Origin: Gibbula magus | Taxonomy: Eukaryota; Mollusca; Gastropoda; Trochida; Trochidae | Direction: 5' to 3' | NCBI GenBank assembly: GCA_936450465.1 | Contig: CAKZFU010000074.1 | Location: 45,469-109,468 of the forward strand | DNA length: 64,000 nucleotides | In this document: piece by piece, positions 21,811-35,340 of the stretch | How the letters are laid out: each line of letters opens with the position of its first letter | Position numbering within the stretch: position 1 is the first letter of the stretch | The notes under the pieces: model-generated | Told to the model about the DNA's origin: nothing | The model's database searches: none | What the model saw: the letters and a program-made list of their open reading frames with translations, nothing else | Program-made: the position numbers and the translations under genes

Positions 21811-24772
21811 TTTTGGGCCAAAAGTCACTTTGGCCTAGACAACTTTTGATGGTCTCCTATGGAAGCTCACATCCTGCCGGTCGCATAGACGCATTCACTT
21901 TTGGAATCGGTTGCCGTCTTATCGGCAACCCGTGCCGTTAAGCTCATGCCCAAAAATGGGCCAAAAGGTGACTTTGGCCTAGACAACTTTTGATGGTCTC
22001 CTATGGAAGGTCTCATCCTGTCGGTCGCATAGACGCGTTCACTTTTGGAATCGGTTACCGTCTTATGGGCAAACCGTGCCGTTATAGTCATTCCTTTAGG
22101 CCCAATTTTGGGCCAAAAGTCACTTTGGCCTAGACAACTTTTGATGGTCTCCTATGGAAGCTCACATCCTGCCGGTCGCATAGACGCATTCACTTTTGGA
22201 ATCGGTTGCCGTCTTATCGGCAACCCGTGCCGTTAAGCTCATGCCCAAAAATGGGCCAAAAGGTGACTTTGGCCTAGACAACTTTTGATGGTCTCCTATG
22301 GAAGGTCTCATCCTGTCGGTCGCATAGACGCGTTCACTTTTGGAATCGGTGACCGTCTTATGGGCAAACCGTGCCGTTATAGTCATTCCTGTAGGCCCAA
22401 TTTTGGGCCAAAAGTCACTTTGGCCTAGACAACTTTTGATGGTCTCCTATGGAAGCTCACATCCTGCCGGTCGCATAGACGCATTCACTTTTGGAATCGG
22501 TTGCCGTCTTATCGGCAACCCGTGCCGTTAAGCTCATGCCCAAAAATGGGCCAAAAGGTGACTTTGGCCTAGACAACTTTTGATGGTCTCCTATGGAAGG
22601 TCTCATCCTGTCGGTCACATAGACGCGTTCACTTTTGGAATCGGTGACCGTCTTATGGGCAAACCGTGCCGTTATAGTCATTCCTGTAGGCCCAATTTTG
22701 GGCCAAAAGTCTTTTTGGCCTAGACAACTTTTGATGGTCTCCTATGGAAGCTCACATCCTGCCGGTCGCATAGACGCATTCACTTTTGGAATCGGTTGCC
22801 GTCTTATCGGCAACCCGTGCCGTTAAGCTCATGCCCAAAAATGGGCCAAAAGGTGACTTTGGCCTAGACAATTTTTGATGGTCTCCTATGGAAGGTCTCA
22901 TCCTGTCGGTCGCATAGACGCGTTCACTTTTGGAATCGGTTACCGTCTTATGGGCAAACCGTGCCGTTATAGTCATTCCTGTAGGCCCAATTTTGGGCCA
23001 AAAGTCACTTTGGCCTAGACAACTTTTGATGGTCTCCTATGGAAGCTCACATCCTGCCGGTCGCATAGACGCATTCACTTTTGGAATCGGTTGCCGTCTT
23101 ATCGGCAACCCGTGCCGTTAAGCTCATGCCCAAAAATGGGCCAAAAGGTGACTTTGGCCTAGACAACTTTTGATGGTCTCCTATGGAAGGTCTCATCCTG
23201 TCGGTCGCATAGACGCGTTCACTTTTGGAATCGGTGACCGTCTTATGGGCAAACCGTGCCGTTATAGTCATTCCTGTAGGCCCAATTTTGGGCCAAAAGT
23301 CACTTTGGCCTAGACAACTTTTGATGGTCTCCTATGGAAGCTCACATCCTGCCGGTCGCATAGACGCATTCACTTTTGGAATCGGTTGCCGTCTTATCGG
23401 CAACCCGTGCCGTTAAGCTCATGCCCAAAAATGGGCCAAAAGGTGACTTTGGCCTAGACAACTTTTGATGGTCTCCTATGGAAGGTCTCATCCTGTCGGT
23501 CGCATAGACGCGTTCACTTTTGGAATCGGTGACCGTCTTATGGGCAAACCGTGCCGTTATAGTCATTCCTGTAGGCCCAATTTTGGGCCAAAAGTCACTT
23601 TGGCCTAGACAACTTTTGATGGTCTCCTATGGAAGCTCACATCCTGTCGGTCGCATAGACGCATTCACTTTTGGAATCGGTTGCCGTCTTATCGGCAACC
23701 CGTGCCGTTAAGCTCATGCCCAAAAATGGGCCAAAAGGTGACTTTGGCCTAGACAACTTTTGATGGTCTCCTATGGAAGGTCTCATCCTGTCGGTCGCAT
23801 AGACGCGTTCACTTTTGGAATCGGTGACCGTCTTATGGGCAAACCGTGCCGTTATAGTCATTCCTGTAGGCCCAATTTTGGGCCAAAAGTCACTTGGCCT
23901 AGACAACTTTTGATGGTCTCCTATGGAAGCTCACATCCTGCCGGTCGCATAGACGCATTCACTTTTGGAATCGGTTGCCGTCTTATCGGCAACCCGTGCC
24001 GTTAAGCTCATGCCCAAAAATGGGCCAAAAGGTGACTTTGGCCTAGACAACTTTTGATGGTCTCCTATGGAAGGTCTCATCCTGTCGGTCGCATAGACGC
24101 GTTCACTTTTGGAATCGGTGACCGTCTTATGGGCAAACCGTGCCGTTATAGTCATTCCTGTAGGCCCAATTTTGGGCCAAAAGTCACTTTGGCCTAGACA
24201 ACTTTTGATGGTCTCCTATGGAAGCTCACATCCTGCCGGTCGCATAGACGCATTCACTTTTGGAATCGGTTGCCGTCTTATCGGCAACCCGTGCCGTTAA
24301 GCTCATGCCCAAAAATGGGCCAAAAGGTGACTTTGGCCTAGACAACTTTTGATGGTCTCCTATGGAAGGTCTCATCCTGTCGGTCGCATAGACGCGTTCA
24401 CTTTTGGAATCGGTGACCGTCTTATGGGCAAACCGTGCCGTTATAGTCATTCCTGTAGGCCCAATTTTGGGCCAAAAGTCACTTTGGCCTAGACAACTTT
24501 TGATGGTCTCCTATGGAAGCTCACATCCTGCCGGTCGCATAGACGCATTCACTTTTGGAATCGGTTGCCGTCTTATCGGCAACCCGTGCCGTTAAGCTCA
24601 TGCCCAAAAATGGGCCAAAAGGTGACTTTGGCCTAGACAACTTTTGATGGTCTCCTATGGAAGGTCTCATCCTGTCGGTCGCATAGACGCGTTCACTTTT
24701 GGAATCGGTGACCGTCTTATGGGCAAACCGTGCCGTTATAGTCATTCCTGTAGGCCCAATTTTGGGCCAAAA
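21811..24772 (+). repeat. Regular dimers with scattered variants
   Basis: Alternating dimers. Noted changes are GGTTACCG in B near 22,055 and 22,940, CCTTTAGG near 22,095, GGTCACATAG near 22,617, AAGTCTTTTTGG near 22,711, a B-like CCTGTCGG inside an A near 23,647, and loss of one T in GTCACTTGGCC near 23,893, which makes one 294-bp dimer. Confidence 0.85.
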
Positions 24773-25075
24773 GTCACTTTGGCCTAGACAACTTTTGATG
24801 GTCTCCTATGGAAGCTCACATCCTGCCGGTCGCATAGACGCATTCACTTTTGGAATCGGTTGCCGTCTTATGGTCAAACCGTGCCGTTATAGTCATTCCT
24901 GTAGGCCCAAAAATGGGCCAAAAGGTGACTTTGGCCTAGACAACTTTTGATAGTCTCCTATGGAAGCTCACATCCTGCCGGTCGCATAGACGCGTTCACT
25001 TTTGGAATCGGTGACCGTCTTATGGGCAAACCGTGCCGTTATAGTCATTCCTGTAGGCCCAATTTTGGGCCAAAA
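24773..25075 (+). repeat. Mosaic A/B monomer pair (303 bp)
   Basis: The first monomer (24,773-24,924, 152 bp) starts as A through GGTTGCCG, switches to B (TATGGTCAAACCG to TCCTGTAGGCCC), then ends as A (AAAAATGGGCCAAAAG). The second (24,925-25,075, 151 bp) has B length and a B end but an A-type AAGCTCACATCCTGCC segment. The pair is 8 bp longer than a normal dimer because A gained the B-specific 8 bp. Repeated switches over 300 bp fit gene conversion or template switching better than one crossover. Confidence 0.85.
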
Positions 25076-25602
25076 GTCACTTTGGCCTAGACAACTTTTG
25101 ATGGTCTCCTATGGAAGCTCACATCCTGCCGGTCGCATAGACGCATTCACTTTTGGAATCGGTTGCCGTCTTATCGGCAACCCGTGCTGTTAAGCTCATG
25201 CCCAAAAATGGGCCAAAAGGTGACTTTGGCCTAGACAACTTTTGATGGTCTCCTATGGAAGGTCTCATCCTGTCGGTCGCATAGACGCGTTCACTTTTGG
25301 AATCGGTGACCGTCTTATGGGCAAACCGTGCCGTTATAGTCATTCCTGTAGGCCCAATTTTGGGCCAAAAGTCACTTTGGCCTAGACAACTTTTGATGGT
25401 CTCCTATGGAAGCTCACATCCTGCCGGTCGCATAGACGCATTCACTTTTGGAATCGGTTGCCGTCTTATCGGCAACCCGTGCCGTTAAGCTCATGCCCAA
25501 AAATGGGCCAAAAGGTGACTTTGGCCTAGACAACTTTTGATGGTCTCCTATGGAAGGTCTCATCCTGTCGGTCGCATAGACGCGTTCACTTTTGGAATCG
25601 GT

Positions 25603-26820
25603 GACAGTCTTATGGGCAAACCGTGCCGTTATAGTCATTCCTGTAGGCCCAATTTTGGGCCAAAAGTCACTTTGGCCTAGACAACTTTTGATGGTCTCCT
25701 ATGGAAGCTCACATCCTGCCGGTCGCATAGACGCATTCACTTTTGGAATCGGTTGCCGTCTTATCGGCAACCCGTGCCGTTAAGCTCATGCCCAAAAATG
25801 GGCCAAAAGGTGACTTTGGCCTAGACAACTTTTGATGGTCTCCTATTGAAGGACTCATCCTGTCGGTCGCATAGACGCGTTCACTTTTGGAATCGGTGAC
25901 CGTCTTATGGGCAAACCGTGCCGTTATAATCATTCCTGTAGGCCCAATTTTGGGCCAAAAGTCACTTTGGCCTAGACAACTTTTGATGGTCTCCTATGGA
26001 AGCTCACATCCTGCCGGACGCATAGACGCATTCACTTTTGGAATCGGTTGCCGTCTTATCGGCAACCCGTGCCGTTAAGCTCATGCCCAAAAATGGGCCA
26101 AAAGGTGACTTTGGCCTAGACAACTTTTGATGGTCTCCTATGGAAGGTCTCATCCTGTCGGTCGCATAGACGCGTTCACTTTTGGAATCGGTGACCGTCT
26201 TATGGGCAAACCGTGCCGTTATAGTCATTCCTGTAGGCCCAATTTTGGGCCAAAAGTCACTTTGGCCTAGACAACTTTTGATGGTCTCCTATGGAAGCTC
26301 ACATCCTGCCGGTCGCATAGACGCATTCACTTTTGGAATCGGTTGCCGTCTTATCGGCAACCCGTGCCGTTAAGCTCATGCCCAAAAATGGGCCAAAAGG
26401 TGACTTTGGCCTAGACAACTTTTGATGGTCTCCTATTGAAGGACTCATCCTGTCGGTCGCATAGACGCGTTCACTTTTGGAATCGGTGACCGTCTTATGG
26501 GCAAACCGTGCCGTTATAATCATTCCTGTAGGCCCAATTTTGGGCCAAAAGTCACTTTGGCCTAGACAACTTTTGATGGTCTCCTATGGAAGCTCACATC
26601 CTGCCGGACGCATAGACGCATTCACTTTTGGAATCGGTTGCCGTCTTATCGGCAACCCGTGCCGTTAAGCTCATGCCCAAAAATGGGCCAAAAGGTGACT
26701 TTGGCCTAGACAACTTTTGATGGTCTCCTATGGAAGGTCTCATCCTGTCGGTCGCATAGACGCGTTCACTTTTGGAATCGGTGACCGTCTTATGGGCAAA
26801 CCGTGCCGTTATAGTCATTC
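25603..26820 (+). repeat. 590-bp (2-dimer) tandem duplication
   Basis: Linked variants recur at exactly 590 bp: CCTATTGAAGGACTC (about 25,845 and 26,435), TTATAATCATTCC (about 25,928 and 26,518) and CCGGACG (26,018 and 26,608). No private difference between the copies was seen. The match is bounded upstream by a private GTGACAGTC near 25,605. Confidence 0.8.
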
Positions 26821-29800
26821 CTGTAGGCCCAATTTTGGGCCAAAAGTCACTTTGGCCTAGACAACTTTTGATGGTCTCCTATGGAAGCTCACATCCTGCC
26901 GGTCGCATAGACGCATTCACTTTTGGAATCGGTTGCCGTCTTATCGGCAACCCGTGCCGTTAAGCTCATGCCCAAAAATGGGCCAAAAGGTGACTTTGGC
27001 CTAGACAACTTTTGATGGTCTCCTATGGAAGGTCTCATCCTGTCGGTCGCATAGACGCGTTCACTTTTGGAATCGGTGACCGTCTTATGGGCAAACCGTG
27101 CCGTTATAGTCATTCCTGTAGGCCCAATTTTGGGCCAAAAGTCACTTTGGCCTAGACAACTTTTGATGGTCTCCTATGGAAGCTCACATCCTGCCGGTCG
27201 CATAGACGCATTCACTTTTGGAATCGGTTGCCGTCTTATCGGCAACCCGTGCCGTTAAGCTCATGCCCAAAAATGGGCCAAAAGGTGACTTTGGCCTAGA
27301 CAACTTTTGATGGTCTCCTATGGAAGGTCTCATCCTGTCGGTCGCATAGACGCGTTCACTTTTGGAATCGGTGACCGTCTTATGGGCAAACCGTGCCGTT
27401 ATAGTCATTCCTGTAGGCCCAATTTTGGGCCAAAAGTCACTTTGGCCTAGACAACTTTTGATGGTCTCCTATGGAAGCTCACATCCTGCCGGTCGCATAG
27501 ACGCATTCACTTTTGGAATCGGTTGCCGTCTTATCGGCAACCCGTGCCGTTAAGCTCATGCCCAAAAATGGGCCAAAAGGTGACTTTGGCCTAGACAACT
27601 TTTGATGGTCTCCTCTGGAAGGTCTCATCCTGTCGGTCGCATAGACGCGTTCACTTTTGGAATCGGTGACCGTCTTATGGGCAAACCGTGCCGTTATAGT
27701 CATTCCTGTAGGCCCAATTTTGGGCCAAAAGTCACTTTGGCCTAGACAACTTTTGATGGTCTCCTATGGAAGCTCACATCCTGCCGGTCGCATAGACGCA
27801 TTCACTTTTGGAATCGGTTGCCGTCTTATCGGCAACCCGTGCCGTTAAGCTCATGCCCAAAAATGGGCCAAAAGGTGACTTTGGCCTAGACAACTTTTGA
27901 TGGTCTCCTATGGAAGGTCTCATCCTGTCGGTCGCATAGACGCGTTCACTTTTGGAATCGGTGACCGTCTTATGGGCAAACCGTGCCGTTATAGTCATTC
28001 CTGTAGGCCCAATTTTGGGCCAAAAGTCACTTTGGCCTAGACAACTTTTGATGGTCTCCTATGGAAGCTCACATCCTGCCGGTCGCATAGACGCATTCAC
28101 TTTTGGAATCGGTTGCCGTCTTATCGGCAACCCGTGCCGTTAAGCTCATGCCCAAAAATGGGCCAAAAGGTGACTTTGGCCTAGACAACTTTTGATGGTC
28201 TCCTATGGAAGGTCTCATCCTGTCGGTCGCATAGACGCGTTCACTTTTGGAATCGGTGACCGTCTTATGGGCAAACCGTGCCGTTATAGTCATTCCTGTA
28301 GGCCCAATTTTGGGCCAAAAGTCACTTTGGCCTAGACAACTTTTGATGGTCTCCTATGGAAGCTCACATCCTGCCGGTCGCATAGACGCATTCACTTTTG
28401 GAATCGGTTGCCGTCTTATCGGCAACCCGTGCCGTTAAGCTCATGCCCAAAAATGGGCCAAAAGGTGACTTTGGCCTAGACAACTTTTGATGGTCTCCTA
28501 TGGAAGGTCTCATCCTGTCGGTCGCATAGACGCGTTCACTTTTGGAATCGGTGACCGTCTTATGGGCAAACCGTGCCGTTATAGTCATTCCTGTAGGCCC
28601 AATTTTGGGCCAAAAGTCACTTTGGCCTAGACAACTTTTGATGGTCTCCTATGGAAGCTCACATCCTGCCGGTCGCATAGACGCATTCACTTTTGGAATC
28701 GGTTGCCGTCTTATCGGCAACCCGTGCCGTTAAGCTCATGCCCAAAAATGGGCCAAAAGGTGACTTTGGCCTAGACAACTTTTGATGGTCTCCTATGGAA
28801 GGTCTCATCCTGTCGGTCGCATAGACGCGTTCACTTTTGGAATCGGTGACCGTCTTATGGGCAAACCGTGCCGTTATAGTCATTCCTGTAGGCCCAATTT
28901 TGGGCCAAAAGTCACTTTGGCCTAAACAACTTTTGATGGTCTCCTATGGAAGCTCACATCCTGCCGGTCGCATAGACGCATTCACTTTTGGAATCGGTTG
29001 CCGTCTTATCGGCAACCCGTGCCGTTAAGCTCATGCCCAAAAATGGGCCAAAAGGTGACTTTGGCCTAGACAACTTTTGATGGTCTCCTATGGAAGGTCT
29101 CATCCTGTCGGTCGCATAGACGCGTTCACTTTTGGAATCGGTGACCGTCTTATGGGCAAACCGTGCCGTTATAGTCATTCCTGTAGGCCCAATTTTGGGC
29201 CAAAAGTCACTTTGGCCTAGACAACTTTTGATGGTCTCCTATGGAAGCTCACATCCTGCCGGTCGCATAGACGCATTCACTTTTGGAATCGGTTGCCGTC
29301 TTATCGGCAACCCGTGCCGTTAAGCTCATGCCCAAAAATGGGCCAAAAGGTGACTTTGGCCTAGACAACTTTTGATGGTCTCCTATGGAAGGTCTCATCC
29401 TGTCGGTCGCATAGACGCGTTCACTTTTGGAATCGGTGACCGTCTTATGGGCAAACCGTGCCGTTATAGTCATTCCTGTAGGCCCAATTTTGGGCCAAAA
29501 GTCACTTTGGCCTAGACAACTTTTGATGGTCTCCTATGGAAGCTCACATCCTGCCGGTCGCATAGACGCATTCACTTTTGGAATCAGTTGCCGTCTTATC
29601 GGCAACCCGTGCCGTTAAGCTCATGCCCAAAAATGGGCCAAAAGGTGACTTTGGCCTAGACAACTTTTGATGGTCTCCTATGGAAGGTCTCATCCTGTCG
29701 GTCGCATAGACGCGTTCACTTTTGGAATCGGTGACCGTCTTATGGGCAAACCGTGCCGTTATAGTCATTCCTGTAGGCCCAATTTTGGGCCAAAAGTCAC

Positions 29801-29838
29801 TTTGGCCTAGACAACTTTTGATGGTCTCCTATGGAAGC
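26821..29838 (+). repeat. Highly homogeneous dimers
   Basis: About ten consecutive dimers are nearly identical to the consensus. The only changes noted are TCCTCTGG near 27,615, CCTAAACAAC near 28,925 and AATCAGTTG near 29,586. Such uniformity suggests recent amplification, or a collapsed or copied assembly path. Confidence 0.85.
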
Positions 29839-30166
29839 TCACATCCTGCCGGTCGCATAGACGTATTCACTTTTGGAATCGGTTGCCGTCTTATCAGGTG
29901 ACTTTGGCCTAGACAACTTTTGATGGTCTCCTATGGAAGGTCTCATCCTGTCGGTCGCATAGACGCGTTCACTTTTGGAATCGGTGACCGTCTTATGGGC
30001 AAACCGTGCCGTTATAGTCATTCCTGTAGGCCCAATTTTGGGCCAAAAGTCACTTTGGCCTAGACAACTTTTGATGGTCTCCTATGGAAGCTCACATCCT
30101 GCCGGTCGCATAGACGTATTCACTTTTGGAATCGGTTGCCGTCTTATCGGCAACCCGTGCCGTTAA
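29839..30166 (+). repeat. A monomer with 42-bp internal deletion
   Basis: The A monomer here ends at CTTATC (29,895) and joins AGGTGAC, losing 42 bp that include half of the A dyad and the whole A-specific 3' end. No microhomology is evident at the junction. The upstream part carries GACGTATTC, and the next intact A, 253 bp later, carries the same variant. The deleted copy therefore derives from a local duplicate of that A. Confidence 0.9.
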
Positions 30167-33100
30167 GCTCATGCCCAAAAATGGGCCAAAAGGTGACTTT
30201 GGCCTAGACAACTTTTGATGGTCTCCTATGGAAGGTCTCATCCTGTCGGTCGCATAGACGCGTTCACTTTTGGAATCGGTGACCGTCTTATGGGCAAACC
30301 GTGCCGTTATAGTCATTCCTGTAGGCCCAATTTTGGGCCAAAAGTCACTTTGGCCTAGACAACTTTTGATGGTCTCCTATGGAAGCTCACATCCTGCCGG
30401 TCGCATAGACGCATTCACTTTTGGAATCGGTTGCCGTCTTATCGGCAACCCGTGCCGTTAAGCTCATGCCCAAAAATGGGCCAAAAGGTGACTTTGGCCT
30501 AGACAACTTTTGATGGTCTCCTATGGAAGGTCTCATCCTGTCGGTCGCATAGACGCGTTCACTTTTGGAATCGGTGACCGTCTTATGGGCAAACCGTGCC
30601 GTTATAGTCATTCCTGTAGGCCCAATTTTGGGCCAAAAGTCACTTTGGCCTAGACAACTTTTGATGGTCTCCTATGGAAGCTCACATCCTGCCGGTCGCA
30701 TAGACGCATTCACTTTTGGAATCGGTTGCCGTCTTATCGGCAACCCGTGCCGTTAAGCTCATGCCCAAAAATGGGCCAAAAGGTGACTTTGGCCTAGACA
30801 TTTTTTGATGGTCTCCTATGGAAGGTCTCATCCTGTCGGTCGCATAGACGCGTTCACTTTTGGAATCGGTGACCGTCTTATGGGCAAACCGTGCCGTTAT
30901 AGTCATTCCTGTAGGCCCAATTTTGGGCCAAAAGTCACTTTGGCCTAGACAACTTTTGATGGTCTCCTATGGAAGCTCACATCCTGCCGGTCGCATAGAC
31001 GCATTCACTTTTGGAATCGGTTGCCGTCTTATCGGCAACCCGTGCCGTTAAGCTCATGCCCAAAAATGGGCCAAAAGGTGACTTTGGCCTAGACAACTTT
31101 TGATGGTCTCCTATGGAAGGTCTCATCCTGTCGGTCGCATAGACGCGTTCACTTTTGGAATCGGTGACCGTCTTATGGGCAAACCGTGCCGTTATAGTCA
31201 TTCCTGTAGCCCCAATTTTGGGCCAAAAGTCACTTTGGCCTAGACAACTTTTGATGGTCTCCTATGGAAGCTCACATCCTGCCGGTCGCATAGACGCATT
31301 CACTTTTGGAATCGGTTGCCGTCTTATCGGCAACCCGTGCCGTTAAGCTCATGCCCAAAAATGGGCCAAAAGGTGACTTTGGCCTAGACAACTTTTGATG
31401 GTCTCCTATGGAAGGTCTCATCCTGTCGGTCGCATAGACGCGTTCACTTTTGGAATCGGTGACCGTCTTATGGGCAAACCGTGCCGTTATAGTCATTCCT
31501 GTAGGCCCAATTTTGGGCCAAAAGTCACTTTGGCCTAGACAACTTTTGATGGTCTCCTATGGAAGCTCACATCCTGCCGGTCGCATAGACGCATTCACTT
31601 TTGGAATCGGTTGCCGTCTTATCGGCAACCCGTGCCGTTAAGCTCATGCCCAAAAATGGGCCAAAAGGTGACTTTGGCCTAGACAACTTTTGATGGTCTC
31701 CTATGGAAGGTCTCATCCTGTCGGTCGCATAGACGCGTTCACTTTTGGAATCGGTGACCGTCTTATGGGCAAACCGTGCCGTTATAGTCATTCCTGTAGG
31801 CCCAATTTTGGGCCAAAAGTCACTTTGGCCTAGACAACTTTTGATGGTCTCCTATGGAAGCTCACATCCTGCCGGTCGCATAGACGCATTCACTTTTGGA
31901 ATCGGTTGCCGTCTTATCGGCAACCCGTGCCGTTAAGCTCATGCCCAAAAATGGGCCAAAAGGTGACTTTGGCCTAGACAACTTTTGATGGTCTCCTATG
32001 GAAGGTCTCATCCTGTCGGTCGCATAGACGCGTTCACTTTTGGAATCGGTAACCGTCTTATGGGCAAACCGTGCCGTTATAGTCATTCCTGTAGGCCCAA
32101 TTTTGGGCCAAAAGTCACTTTGGCCTAGACAACTTTTGATGGTCTCCTATGGAAGCTCACATCCTGCCGGTCGCATAGACGCATTCACTTTTGGAATCGG
32201 TTGCCGTCTTATCGGCAACCCGTGCCGTTAAGCTCATGCCCAAAAATGGGCCAAAAGGTGACTTTGGCCTAGACAACTTTTGATGGTCTCCTATGGAAGG
32301 TCTCATCCTGTCGGTCGCATAGACGCGTTCACTTTTGGAATCGGTGACCGTCTTATGGGCAAACCGTGCCGTTATAGTCATTCCTGTAGGCCCAATTTTG
32401 GGCCAAAAGTCACTTTGGCCTAGACAACTTTTGATGGTCTCCTATGGAAGCTCACATCCTGCCGGTCGCATAGACGCATTCACTTTTGGAATCGGTTGCC
32501 GTCTTATCGGCAACCCGTGCCGTTAAGCTCATGCCCAAAAATGGGCCAAAAGGTGACTTTGGCCTAGACAACTTTTGATGGTCTCCTATGGAAGGTCTCA
32601 TCCTGTCGGTCGCATAGACGCGTTCACTTTTGGAATCGGTGACCGTCTTATGGGCAAACCGTGCCGTTATAGTCATTCCTGTAGGCCCAATTTTGGGCCA
32701 AAAGTCACTTTGGCCTAGACAACTTTTGATGGTCTCCTATGGAAGCTCACATCCTGCCGGTCGCATAGACGCATTCACTTTTGGAATCGGTTGCCGTCTT
32801 ATCGGCAACCCGTGCCGTTAAGCTCATGCCCAAAAATGGGCCAAAAGGTGACTTTGGCCTAGACAACTTTTGATGGTCTCCTATGGAAGGTCTCATCCTG
32901 TCGGTCGCATAGACGCGTTCACTTTTGGAATCGGTGACCGTCTTATGGGCAAACCGTGCCGTTATAGTCATTCCTGTAGGCCCAATTTTGGGCCAAAAGT
33001 CACTTTGGCCTAGACAACTTTTGATGGTCTCCTATGGAAGCTCACATCCTGCCGGTCGCATAGACGCATTCACTTTTGGAATCGGTTGCCGTCTTATCGG

Positions 33101-33270
33101 CAACCCGTGCCGTTAAGCTCATGCCCAAAAATGGGCCAAAAGGTGACTTTGGCCTAGACAACTTTTGATGGTCTCCTATGGAAGGTCTCATCCTGTCGGT
33201 CGCATAGACGCGTTCACTTTTGGAATCGGTGACCGTCTTATGGGCAAACCGTGCCGTTATAGTCATTCCT
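30167..33270 (+). repeat. Highly homogeneous dimers, second block
   Basis: Near-consensus A/B dimers with few changes: GACATTTTTTGATGG near 30,802, GTAGCCCC near 31,210 and GGTAACCG near 32,050. No register change. Confidence 0.85.
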
Positions 33271-35340
33271 GTAGGCCAATTTTGGGCCAAAAGTCACTTT
33301 GGCCTAGACAACTTTTGATGGTCTCCTATGGAAGCTCACATCCTGCCGGTCGCATAGACGCATTCACTTTTGGAATCGGTTGCCGTCTTATCGGCAACCC
33401 GTGCCGTTAAACTCATGCCCAAAAATGGGCCAAAAGGTGACTTTGGCCTAGACAACTTTTGATGGTCTCCTATGGAAGGTCTCATCCTGTCGGTCGCATA
33501 GACGCGTTCACTTTTGGAATCGGTGACCGTCTTATGGGCAAACCGTGCCGTTATAGTCATTCCTGTAGGCCCAATTTTGGGCCAAAAGTCACTTTGGCCT
33601 AGACAACTTTTGATGGTCTCCTATGGAAGCTCACATCCTGCCGGTCGCATAGACGCATTCACTTTTGGAATCGGTTGCCGTCTTATCGGCAACCCGTGCC
33701 GTTAAGCTCATGCCCAAAAATGGGCCAAAAGGTGACTTTGGCCTAGACAACTTTTGATGGTCTCCTATGGAAGGTCTCATCCTGTCGGTCGCATAGACGC
33801 GTTCACTTTTGGAATCGGTGACCGTCTTATGGGCAAACCGTGCCGTTATAGTCATTCCTGTAGGCCCAATTTTGGGCCAAAAGTCACTTTGGCCTAGACA
33901 ACTTTTGATGGTCTCCTATGGAAGCTCACATCCTGCCGGTCGCATAGACGCATTCACTTTTGGAATCGGTTGCCGTCTTATCGGCAAACCGTGCCGTTAA
34001 GCTCATGCCCAAAAATGGGCCAAAAGGTGACTTTGGCCTAGACAACTTTTGATGGTCTCCTATGGAAGGTCTCATCCTGTCGGTCGCATAGACGCGTTCA
34101 CTTTTGGAATCGGTGACCGTCTTATGGGCAAACCGTGCCGTTATAGTCATTCCTGTAGGCCCAATTTTGGGCCAAAAGTCACTTTGGCCTAGACAACTTT
34201 TGATGGTCTCCTATGGAAGCTCACATCCTGCCGGTCGCATAGACGCATTCACTTTTGGAATCGGTTGCCGTCTTATCGGCAACCCGTGCCGTTAAGCTCA
34301 TGCCCAAAAATGGGCCAAAAGGTGACTTTGGCCTAGACAACTTTTGATGGTCTCCTATGGAAGGTCTCATTCTGTCGGTCGCATAGACACGTTCACTTTT
34401 GGAATCGGTGACCGTCTTATGGGCAAACCGTGCCGTTATAGTCATTCCTGTAGGCCCAATTTTGGGCCAAAAGTCACTTTGGCCTAGACAACTTTTGATG
34501 GTCTCCTATGGAAGCTCACATCCTGCCGGTCGCATAGACGCATTCACTTTTGGAATCGGTTGCCGTCTTATCGGCAACCCGTGCCGTTAAGCTCATGCCC
34601 AAAAATGGGCCAAAAGGTGACTTTGGCCTAGACAACTTTTGATGGTCTCCTATGGAAGGTCTCATCCTGTCGGTCGCATAGACGCGTTCACTTTTGGAAT
34701 CGGTGACCGTCTTATGGGCAAACCGTGCCGTTATAGTCATTCCTGTAGGCCCAATTTTGGGCCAAAAGTCACTTTGGCCTAGACAACTTTTGATGGTCTC
34801 CTATGGAAGCTCACATCCTGCCGGTCGCATAGACGCATTCACTTTTGGAATCGGTTGCCGTCTTATCGGCAACCCGTGCCGTTAAGCTCATGCCCAAAAA
34901 TGGGCCAAAAGGTGACTTTGGCCTAGACAACTTTTGATGGTCTCCTATGGAAGGTCTCATCCTGTCGGTCGCATAGACGCGTTCACTTTTGGAATCGGTG
35001 ACCGTCTTATGGGCAAACCGTGCCGTTATAGTCATTCCTGTAGGACCAATTTTGGGCCAAAAGTCACTTTGGCCTAGACAACTTTTGATGGTCTCCTATG
35101 GAAGCTCACATCCTGCCGGTCGCATAGACGCATTCACTTTTGGAATCGGTTGCCGTCTTATCGGCAACCCGTGCCGTTAAGCTCATGCCCAAAAATGGGC
35201 CAAAAGGTGACTTTGGCCTAGACAACTTTTGATGGTCTCCTATGGAAGGTCTCATCCTGTCGGTCGCATAGACGCGTTCACTTTTGGAATCGGTGACCGT
35301 CTTATGGGCAAACCGTGCCGTTATAGTCATTCCTGTAGGC

